DNA of 11,021 nt, taken from contig CP070769.1 in assembly GCA_020347085.1 (NCBI GenBank), positions 776,471-787,491 of the forward strand, in the 5' to 3' direction. Shown one piece after another: positions 1-6,100 of the stretch. Positions within the stretch are counted from its first letter, which is position 1. Each line of letters opens with the position of its first letter. Under the pieces are notes generated by a model, which saw nothing but the letters and a program-made list of their open reading frames with translations, ran no database searches and had not been told where the DNA came from. The DNA is from Desulfobacterales bacterium. GTDB taxonomy: Bacteria; Desulfobacterota; Desulfobacteria; Desulfobacterales; C00003060. Position numbers and translations under genes: made by a program.

Positions 1-455
1 AAGAACTCGGACCGGATGAACATTCCCGGATCGACAAGCATCTGAAATATTGTCCTGCCTGTCAAAAGGTGCTCCGAGCAAATCAATCCATCTCTACCCT
101 CCTAAGGGCCGGTTTAGAAGAAGAGCTTTCTCATGCTAATGTTGAAGACTTTGAAGAAAGGGTGTTTGATCTTATCCAAAGAAAAGGGGTCCCATGGTGG
201 ATGAAACTCAGGGCCCTGTTTATGTCCAAGAAATTTTATGTTCCCGCTGTGGCCGTGGCGACCGTATTGATACTCCTTTTCTCTGTTGTAAGACGTCCCG
301 CCCCCGAATCTGGCCCGAGTGCGATTATAAAGTCTTTTACAGGAGAAATCTCATCTGTTATGATCATACAAACGCCGAAGTCACAACAGACAATCCTGTG
401 GTTTAATGAAACTCTGATTCCAGGTGATGAAGATGATGAGATTCAAGAAGCTTAA
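1..455 (+). CDS. Membrane-anchored zinc-finger (zf-HC2/ZAS) anti-sigma factor, copy 1, 5' end outside window
   Basis: The reading frame is open from base 3 and its start lies upstream of the window. The visible part begins in the zinc-binding anti-sigma domain: the HxxxCxxC motif (HLKYCPAC) is present, while the upstream Cys seen in copy 2 is cut off. A cytoplasmic linker, one transmembrane segment (roughly FYVPAVAVATVLILLFSVV) followed by two Arg, and a periplasmic tail of about 60 residues containing QTILWFNE follow. The family holds a partner ECF sigma factor inactive at the inner membrane, and the sigma gene normally sits directly upstream; that part is family knowledge, since the upstream gene is not visible. 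The end overlaps the next gene by about 20 bases, implying translational coupling. It is a close paralogue of the gene at 1170-1670. An anti-sigma role is likely; the identity of its sigma factor is unknown. Confidence 0.8.
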   Translation, partial: ELGPDEHSRIDKHLKYCPACQKVLRANQSISTLLRAGLEEELSHANVEDFEERVFDLIQRKGVPWWMKLRALFMSKKFYVPAVAVATVLILLFSVVRRPAPESGPSAIIKSFTGEISSVMIIQTPKSQQTILWFNETLIPGDEDDEIQEA

Positions 456-885
456 CATTTCGTTCCTGCTACTTATTCTAATGGGGGTGCTGGCAGGTCC
501 GCTCTGGGCCGAGCATAATACCAAGATCGTTGTCAAGGCCGTCCTGGCATCTCAGGGTTCCGAATACATGGACCCCCGTCTCTCCAGCCTCACAGAGGAA
601 CTGCAATCTGTTTTTCGGTATTCTTCATACCGACTCCTCAGCGAGAACCGCATGGAACTGGCTATGAGAGAGACGGGCACAGTTTCACTCCCAGAAGATA
701 GGGTTTTGAAGATCACGCCCTTGCAGATTACGGGAAACAGAGTAGAGCTTCTGCTTGTGATTTTGAAAAAGAAGAAGGAGGTCTTTCAGACCGTGAGCCA
801 GCTTCTCAACCACAGCAGCATTATTGTGGGAGGGCCTAAATACAAAGACGGTTACCTACTGTTTAATATCTCCGCCTCATTTTGA
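433..885 (+). CDS. Small exported protein of unknown family, coupled to anti-sigma copy 1
   Basis: About 150 residues. The N-terminus is a typical Sec signal peptide: basic MRFKK, a hydrophobic run, and probable cleavage after GPLWA. The mature part of about 125 residues has no Cys, no further membrane segment and alternating beta-like stretches (RVLKITPLQI, RVELLLVIL). It contains a conserved-looking core FRYSSYRLLSEN and a basic KKKKEVF segment. Possible starts are GTG 424 and ATG 427, 433 or 436. The Shine-Dalgarno-like AGGTGA at 422-427 favours 433 or 436 by spacing. The gene starts inside the 3' end of the anti-sigma gene, so the two are almost certainly co-expressed, and the product may act in the periplasm on the same pathway, for instance as a sensor or modulator of the anti-sigma tail. 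That role is inference from position. I do not recognise a named family. Confidence 0.75.
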   Translation: MMRFKKLNISFLLLILMGVLAGPLWAEHNTKIVVKAVLASQGSEYMDPRLSSLTEELQSVFRYSSYRLLSENRMELAMRETGTVSLPEDRVLKITPLQITGNRVELLLVILKKKKEVFQTVSQLLNHSSIIVGGPKYKDGYLLFNISASF

Positions 886-1103
886 CCTTTTTCTGTATCG
901 CTCCCTTTAATATTCTTACCTATCAAGCAGCTTTTTGTCATCGTCCAGCAGGACGCGCTTCTCGAACTCCCCTGTTCTGGTCAGGTAGGTTTTTCAGAGA
1001 ATTCTTAACAATATGGACAAACCAGCAAAGAGTTTAGGGGCAATTTCTGCTGGGTTTGGAAGAGGCAGGGCCAGAAGCATCCCCTACCTTTCTTTTTGTA
1101 ATT

Positions 1104-1131
1104 GAGCTTTTTTGGAATAATCGGTGTCTAA
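1104..1131 (+). promoter_or_regulatory. ECF-sigma-type promoter before anti-sigma copy 2
   Basis: A -35-like GAGCTTTTTT starts at 1104 and a -10-like GTCTAA lies at 1126-1131, with 16 bases between the hexamers. This resembles the general ECF consensus of GGAAC plus a T tract, then a GTC-containing -10. It lies 39 bases upstream of the anti-sigma start at 1170, which fits autoregulation, a common arrangement for ECF/anti-sigma loci. The -35 has G in place of the usual second A of GAAC. Read from sequence only. Confidence 0.5.
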
Positions 1132-1140
1132 CAAAGCAAA

Positions 1141-1154
1141 TAAGGACTTCCTTA
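1141..1154. promoter_or_regulatory. Short inverted repeat in leader of anti-sigma copy 2
   Basis: TAAGGA, two bases, then TCCTTA: a perfect 6-base inverted repeat beginning 10 bases after the proposed -10 element and ending just before the ribosome binding site (GAGGA at 1156-1160). It could be an operator half-site pair or merely chance; a 2-base loop is too tight for a stable hairpin without opening inner pairs. Confidence 0.25.
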
Positions 1155-1169
1155 TGAGGACAAAAACCC

Positions 1170-1670
1170 ATGAAAATGGACCATAATTTCTGTGATCCTG
1201 CCGTCTTAAGCCGTTTTCTTGATAAAGAACTCGGACCGGATGAACATTCCCGGATCGACAAGCATCTGAAATATTGTCCTGCCTGTCAAAAGGTGCTCCG
1301 AGCAAATCAATGCATCTCTACTTTCTTAAGGGCCGGTTTAGAAAAAGAGCTTTCTCATGCTGACGTTGAAGACTTTGAAGAAAGGGTATTTGATCGTATC
1401 CAGAGAAAGGGGGTCCCATGGTGGATGAAGCTCAGGGCCCTGTTTATATCCAAGAAATTTTATGTTCCCGCTGCGGCCATGGCGACGGTATTGATACTCC
1501 TTTTCTCTGTTGTAAGACGCCCTGCCCCCGAACCAGGCCCTAGTGCTATCATAAACTCTTTTAAGGGCGATGTCGCATCTGTCATGATTCTGGAGACACG
1601 GAAATCACACCAGACCATTCTATGGTTTAATGAAAACCTAATGTCAGGTGATGACAACGGCGAGATCTGA
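1170..1670 (+). CDS. Membrane-anchored zinc-finger (zf-HC2/ZAS) anti-sigma factor, copy 2, complete
   Basis: 166 residues. The N-terminal zinc-binding anti-sigma domain has Cys8, His32, Cys36 and Cys39 (HLKYCPAC), as in ZAS-type anti-sigma factors that clamp an ECF sigma at the inner membrane. A helical cytoplasmic linker follows, then one transmembrane helix at about residues 97-115, then a periplasmic tail of about 50 residues with the same TILWFNE motif as copy 1. The ATG at 1170 is chosen because GAGGA at 1156-1160 lies 9 bases upstream; the in-frame ATG at 1176 is less well spaced. It aligns without gaps to copy 1 and differs at roughly 24 of 148 shared residues, nearly all outside the zinc domain. 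Unlike copy 1 it has no coupled exported partner: in the equivalent frame there are only about 14 codons before a stop. It has its own ECF-type promoter. Confidence 0.85.
   Translation: MKMDHNFCDPAVLSRFLDKELGPDEHSRIDKHLKYCPACQKVLRANQCISTFLRAGLEKELSHADVEDFEERVFDRIQRKGVPWWMKLRALFISKKFYVPAAAMATVLILLFSVVRRPAPEPGPSAIINSFKGDVASVMILETRKSHQTILWFNENLMSGDDNGEI
1225..1650 (+). repeat. Paralogous direct duplication of 1-426 (anti-sigma coding segment)
   Basis: Bases 1-426 and 1225-1650 align without insertions or deletions at an offset of 1224. The first 87 bases are identical, including silent sites. By hand count differences then number about 5 (88-120), 5 (121-180), 3 (181-240), 5 (241-300), about 14 (301-360) and 17 (361-420). 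Divergence therefore climbs towards the 3' end, and homology fades past about position 450 of copy 1. The left border of the duplication lies outside the window. Confidence 0.9.
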
Positions 1671-1690
1671 AGAAAATCAAAGCATCCTTT

Positions 1691-1717
1691 GAACCTTTTC
1701 CGACAAACGGTGTCGAA
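1691..1717 (+). promoter_or_regulatory. ECF-sigma-type promoter before His-rich secreted protein gene
   Basis: GAACCTTTTC begins at 1691 and GTCGAA lies at 1712-1717 (context CGGTGTCGAA), with start-to-start spacing 21. The -35 matches the common ECF motif GAACCTTTT very well. The CGGTGTC preceding and forming the -10 is shared exactly with the promoter at 1104-1131 (CGGTGTC at 1122-1128). It lies between anti-sigma copy 2 and the gene starting at 1750. Same sigma factor for both promoters is inferred from this likeness. Confidence 0.6.
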
Positions 1718-1749
1718 TGTATTAAAACAAGAAATAGGGAGGCACAAAA

Positions 1750-2049
1750 ATGAACGCAAAAAAATTGCTTGTCATACTACTTACAACGATCTTGTGTTTT
1801 TCCTTTGTCGTAACTTCAGCTTGGGCAGGCTCCACACAGCGTCATAGGTGGGAAGGCGTAGCTATAGGACTAGGTATTGCCATAGTCGGAAATGCTCTCT
1901 TGAATGACTATTATTACTCTCGGCCCAGTCCAACGGTTGTTTATTATAGCGCGCCACGTGTTGTCCGTTGTTGTCCGCCGCCTGCTCACCGTCATGGACA
2001 TTATAGGCATTCGAGACCGCATCATGGACATCATCATGGTCACTGGTAA
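1750..2049 (+). CDS. Small secreted protein with His-rich C-terminus, function unknown
   Basis: 99 residues. A clear Sec signal peptide (MNAKKL, a hydrophobic core, cleavage after SAWA) is followed by a Gly-rich hydrophobic segment (GVAIGLGIAIVGNALL, about residues 36-51) that could insert in or lie on a membrane. A Tyr/Pro-rich stretch with paired Cys (RCCPPP) comes next, and the last 20 residues contain 10 His, many as HHGHHHGH. The tail could bind Ni, Zn, Cu or Co, or serve as a metal buffer; that is inference from composition. AGGGAGG at 1736-1742 gives a strong ribosome site 7 bases before the ATG. An ECF-type promoter lies directly upstream, so this is a candidate envelope or metal-stress target of the neighbouring sigma/anti-sigma system. 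No named family is recognised. Confidence 0.8.
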   Translation: MNAKKLLVILLTTILCFSFVVTSAWAGSTQRHRWEGVAIGLGIAIVGNALLNDYYYSRPSPTVVYYSAPRVVRCCPPPAHRHGHYRHSRPHHGHHHGHW

Positions 2050-2130
2050 TTTAAGAAAGTGGGTATGATGTAGTGTCGATACTCAGGGCGGAGACAAAGT
2101 CACTTTATGGAAAGGGGGTGAAAACGACTC

Positions 2131-2571
2131 ATGAAAAAGCCATCGTTACTGGTGTTTGCTCTTGCAGCCTTAGGGGTGGTGCTTTTCTTTGCAGCCGTCC
2201 ATGCAGCTCAGGAGGCATCTGAAACCATGACCATGAATTCAGGAGTTTACGCAAAGCACACCAAGGCTCTGGTCACCTTTACCCACAAAAAGCATAATGT
2301 GGATTACAAGATTGCCTGCTCAGATTGTCACCATGTTTACGAGGGCGGCAAGAATGTGTGGAAAGAGGGCCGTGAAGTCAAGAAATGTGAGGCTTGCCAC
2401 ACCGAAGCTAAAGCACCCAAAGACGATAAGACGCCTAAGGTCGAAAAAATCAAAAAATATCACTATTCAGCCATTCATGCCAACTGCCAGGGGTGTCATA
2501 AGGAGTTGAAGAAGGCTGGCAAGCCCACCGGCCCCACAGCCTGCAAAGACTGCCATCCCAAAGCACAGTAA
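2131..2571 (+). CDS. Periplasmic tetraheme cytochrome c, class III (cytochrome c3 family)
   Basis: 146 residues. A signal peptide runs to about residue 26 (cleavage after VHA). The mature domain has four CXXCH heme motifs: CSDCH at 63-67, CEACH at 86-90, CQGCH at 119-123 and CKDCH at 138-142. Extra His at 52, 55, 68, 111 and 116 can supply the distal axial ligands expected for bis-His hemes; the CXXCHH at the first site and the GPxxCxxCH ending are typical of cytochrome c3-like domains. Lys is abundant, as in many c3 proteins. The family carries low-potential electrons between hydrogenases or formate dehydrogenases and membrane redox complexes in the periplasm of sulfate and metal reducers; the actual partner is not shown here. 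AAGGGGGTG at 2112-2120 is the ribosome site. A strong terminator follows directly, so this is the last gene of its transcript; I found no clear promoter of its own. Confidence 0.9.
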   Translation: MKKPSLLVFALAALGVVLFFAAVHAAQEASETMTMNSGVYAKHTKALVTFTHKKHNVDYKIACSDCHHVYEGGKNVWKEGREVKKCEACHTEAKAPKDDKTPKVEKIKKYHYSAIHANCQGCHKELKKAGKPTGPTACKDCHPKAQ

Positions 2572-2590
2572 CAGGCAAAGACGAACATCA

Positions 2591-2630
2591 AGAATAGGGT
2601 AAGCCCCAACAGGGCTTACCCTATTCTTTT
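2591..2630 (+). terminator. Intrinsic terminator after the cytochrome gene
   Basis: A perfect 16-base stem (2591-2606 paired with 2612-2627), a 5-base loop CAACA, and a run of T ending at 2630. It lies 20 bases after the cytochrome stop codon. Because the left arm starts with A-rich sequence it may also act on - strand transcription. Confidence 0.93.
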
Positions 2631-2949
2631 AAATGACCGTCCCTCCTATCCTATGCACTCCCAATGTCAATATTGCATGACCGTCCTCGCCTTTTCACGT
2701 TTCTCGGTCTTCGGCGTCATCTTCTTCTATAGACTCATCTTCAGAGTCATCCTCGTCCTCGGAGGGCTTGTGAAAAGTGAAAAGGGGGACGCCTATGATT
2801 TTATGCTTTACTTCGAAAGAACGGGGTAGCGGCTGCACTCTTAACAAAATGGAAGCTTATTATTGGGCGGCTGAAGCTTTTGTCTTTGGCCGCTTTTCGT
2901 TTTCTGGGAGGTCTTCCTTCGTCCGCCACCCGACTCCCTTCCCTGGCCC
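2631..2949. other. Intergenic stretch between cytochrome terminator and mfd promoter
   Basis: No gene can be called with confidence. The only coding-like signal is on the - strand (see 2695-2856). Part of this is a low-complexity run of TCATC/TCTTC-type triplets around 2715-2765, which by itself produces an acidic open frame on the opposite strand. Confidence 0.5.
2695..2856 (-). pseudogene. Possible small acidic ORF or gene relic
   Basis: Read on the - strand, this frame is open for 54 codons, ending in TGA at 2695-2697 and preceded by two adjacent in-frame TAA stops (2857-2862). Start choices are TTG at 2845-2847 or GTG at 2836-2838, neither with a good ribosome site. The translation has a plausible globular stretch (FEVKHKIIGVPLFTFHKP) followed by a strongly acidic tail of some 20 residues (EDEDDSEDESIEEDD). 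Upstream of the double stop the same frame also reads sensibly for about 25 codons (GWRTKEDLPENEKRPK), so this may be a gene interrupted by stops or shifted frames. No family is recognised. It may instead be an artefact of the triplet-rich sequence. Confidence 0.25.
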
Positions 2950-2978
2950 TTGAATCAATACAGATACTGTCTTATAAA
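2950..2978 (+). promoter_or_regulatory. Sigma-70-type promoter for mfd
   Basis: TTGAAT (2950-2955), a 17-base spacer and TATAAA (2973-2978): 4 of 6 and 5 of 6 matches to TTGACA and TATAAT at the optimal spacing. It implies a 5' leader of about 140 bases before the mfd ATG at 3126, which holds the heptad repeats and a hairpin. Confidence 0.6.
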
Positions 2979-3020
2979 GTATAGGAGATTTCGGCCCAAC
3001 AGTAGTGAGGGCTTGAAACC

Positions 3021-3069
3021 TCAGGCGCATGGCGCATGGCGTAAGGCATAAGGCGAAAGGGAAAAGAAG
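3021..3069. repeat. Imperfect 7-base tandem repeats (heptads) in mfd leader
   Basis: Seven consecutive heptads in register: TCAGGCG, CATGGCG, CATGGCG, TAAGGCA, TAAGGCG, AAAGGGA, AAAGAAG. The consensus is close to (C/T)AAGGCG. The same unit family recurs at 10538-10558 and 10755-10833, so it is a dispersed intergenic repeat type rather than a local accident. Confidence 0.8.
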
Positions 3070-3097
3070 GTCCAGCCTTTGGCCCATTGTCTATAGC

Positions 3098-3118
3098 CGA
3101 TTTTCGCACGGAAAATCG
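3098..3118 (+). promoter_or_regulatory. Hairpin directly upstream of mfd start
   Basis: A perfect 8-base stem CGATTTTC / GAAAATCG with a 5-base loop GCACG, ending 7 bases before the ATG at 3126. It occupies the place where a ribosome binding site would be, and no good Shine-Dalgarno is visible, so it may limit mfd translation. If translation starts at the TTG at 3087 it would instead lie in coding sequence. Confidence 0.5.
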
Positions 3119-3125
3119 AAATGAT

Positions 3126-6100
3126 ATGAAACTCTTGGGGCATTCCATTGCTGATCTGGTGGACATGATCCGGCAGACCGAGGGGCGGGTCAATTGCACC
3201 GGGCTGTCAGGCGGTGAGCAGGGATATCTGTTGTGTCGGCTGTATGATGTGCTCAATCGTCCTCTTTTCGTGGTATGTGCCAAAGCCAAAGAGGCCGAGC
3301 TTTTAGCTGCGGACATTCGCTTTTTTTCCGGAAAGACAGACGTTCCGGTTATTACCTTTCCATCCTACGACATCCTCCCATTCCAGCCCGTAGCCTATCA
3401 TCCCCAGACCGCATGCCAGCGCATTGAAACACTATATAGGATGCTGACCGACACCGAGCCCCCCCTTGTCATCACCACTGTCTCTGCCCTGCTGCAACGG
3501 GTGCTCCCCAGGCAGGTTCTCTCTCAATATGCCGAATATATCGTTGCCGGTGAGGAGATGGATCGCGAGGCGCTGATCCGCAAACTGATTCAAGGCGGGT
3601 ATCAAGAGACCGTCCTGGTGGAGGACCCTGGAGATTTTGCCATCCGGGGCGGCCTGGTTGACCTCTTCCCACCCCTTTATGCAGACCCCATCCGCATCGA
3701 GTTCTTTGGTGACATGGTTGAATCAATGAGGGCGTTTTCAGCAGCCGACCAGCGTTCGCTTAAGCCCATATCTGAGGTGACACTCCTTCCGGCTGCTGAA
3801 ACGGTCCTTGATCCCTCGGGCATGGACCAGGTGGCTGAACGGGTTCGCGAAATAGGAGACGCCCTGGTGATGCCCGGCCTGCGTGTGGAAGAGATCGTGG
3901 GTCGGCTTGAAAATCTGGATCAGTTTCCGGGGATCGGGGGGCTCATGTCTCTGATACACCCTGCGCTTGATACCTTATTCGATTACCTGCCCAAAGAGGA
4001 GGCCCTGCCAATCGTCATCGATCCCGGGGCCATGGAGAACGCGGCATGCGACCTGGAAGAAACCGTCACCAAGAACTTCCTGGCTGCCCGAAATGACAAC
4101 AGATTGTGCGCAGAGCCTGAAGCCCTCTATCTGGCCTGGTCTGATGTCGATGCCAGATTCAGCCAAGGGGCGCACCTGGCCTTCAGGATGATTCCCGTGA
4201 CAGAGCCAGGTGCTGTGACCTGTAACCTGGCGGTTGAAAGAAATGATCTCGTCATCCAGCAGCTCAAGCAACGCGGGCAGCCCGAAGACCTGTTGCGGCC
4301 CGTGGTTGAGTGGATGAACCAGGCCCAGGAAAATGGCCTGGCGCCGTATCTTCTATGCCGCACCAAGAAACAGGCCGAGCGTGTGGAGGATCTCCTCTCG
4401 CCGTATGAGATACAGCTTCGGCGCTTCAACGCGTTTCCGGCAGACACAGATAAAGACAAGGTCCCGAGCATCTGCTTGGGGGAACTCTCCTCCGGGTTCA
4501 TCTGGCCTCAGGAAGGCCTGGCCATCATTACAGACGACGAGGTCTTTGGGTCCAGGCACCGGCTTTCAAGGGTGTCAAAAAAGGAGCCAAGGACCCGCTG
4601 GCTTACCTTTGAGGACCTGAAAGCGGACGATCTTGTGGTTCACACAGACTACGGTATTGGCCAGTACAAGGGCCTCGTGAAGCTTGAAGTGGCAGACATT
4701 GCTGATGATTTCCTGGTCATAGAATACAGGGACCAGGACAAGCTCTACGTGCCGGTGGACCGCATGAACTGCGTGCAAAAGTATGTGGGCGTGGACGGCA
4801 TCACCCCCCGTCTGGACAAGATGGGGGGAAAGTCCTGGGAGCGGATCAAAGAGCGGGTGAAGAAATCGGTCAGAAAGATGGCCGGGGAACTCCTCAAGCT
4901 CTATGCGGCGCGGAAAGTTCAGAAAGGACACGCCTTTTCACCGCCGGACCGTTCTTTTGAGGAGCTTGAGGCTGGATTCGAATATGCTGAAACACCCGAT
5001 CAGAGCCGGGCCATCGCGGACGTCATGGCCGACATGGAGTCGACGGTGCCCATGGACCGGCTGGTCTGTGGTGATGTGGGTTATGGAAAGACCGAGATCG
5101 CACTTCGTGCTGCGTTCAAGGTGGTCTGGGACAACAAGCAGGTGGCGTTTCTGGTTCCAACCACCATCCTTGCTGAACAGCATTTTAAGACCTTCAAGGA
5201 CCGGTTTGCGCCCTACCCGGTGGAGATAGAAACGCTCAGCCGGTTTCGCTCTTTGAAAGAGCAGCGGGCCATTGTACGAAAACTCAAGGAAGGGAAGGTC
5301 GACATTGTCATCGGGACGCATCGGCTCCTGCAAAAGGATATTGCCTTCAAAGATCTCGGCCTGGTTATTGTTGACGAAGAGCAGCGTTTTGGTGTGGCCC
5401 ACAAGGAAAAGCTCAAGCAAATGCGGCGTCTTGTCGACGTCCTGGCCCTGACAGCCACGCCCATACCCAGAACCCTACACATGTCTTTGATGGGGATCAG
5501 AGATCTGAGCATCATTGCAACCCCGCCTGAGTATCGATATGCGATCAAGACGTACATCAGCCCGTTTGATGATACTGTGGTGGCAGAGGCGATTCGCAGC
5601 GAGCTTCAACGAGGCGGCCAGATATTTTTTGTCCACAACAATATCCGAACCATCTGGGCTACGGCCCGTCACCTTCAAGAGCTGGTCCTTGGTTTGCGTG
5701 TCGGGGTTGCCCATGGGCGGCTCGGTGATGACGAGCTGGAAACCGTGATGCTGGCGTTCTTGCACCGCGAGATCGATCTCCTCGTGTGCACCACGATCAT
5801 CGAGTCCGGGCTGGACTTCCCATCGGCCAATACGATTCTGATCAACCGGGCGGATAAGTTCGGCCTGGCCCAGATCTATCAACTTCGGGGTCGCGTGGGG
5901 CGGGCGGACGAGCAGGCCTACGCCTATCTCTTCATACCGCATGAGGGGGCTCTCACAAAAGATGCCCAGAAGCGGCTCAAAGTCCTGATGGAACACAGCG
6001 ATCTTGGGGCCGGGTTTGAGATTGCCATGAGTGACCTTCAAATAAGAGGGGGTGGCACCATCCTGGGGCCCACCCAGTCCGGGCACATTGCATCGGTCGG

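Noticed and set aside
1034..1305. Two overlapping - strand open frames across the start of anti-sigma copy 2
   Set aside because: They overlap a well-supported gene, its promoter and ribosome site, and their translations show no family features.
2060..2090. GTGTCGAT upstream of the cytochrome as a third ECF -10
   Set aside because: The sequence about 21 bases upstream of it is AGAAAG-like, not GAAC plus T tract, so the pair does not form an ECF promoter.
3021..3069. Heptad repeats as a CRISPR array
   Set aside because: Units are 7 bases with no spacers, far from the 24-40 base repeat plus spacer structure, and no cas genes are present.
4938..5420. 160-codon - strand open frame inside mfd
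   Set aside because: Antisense to the Walker A and DEEQ region, whose coding role is certain; no independent start signal.
5475..6086. 203-codon open frame on the - strand inside mfd
   Set aside because: Entirely antisense to the conserved helicase core of mfd, with no recognisable domain; a shadow of the codon bias of mfd.
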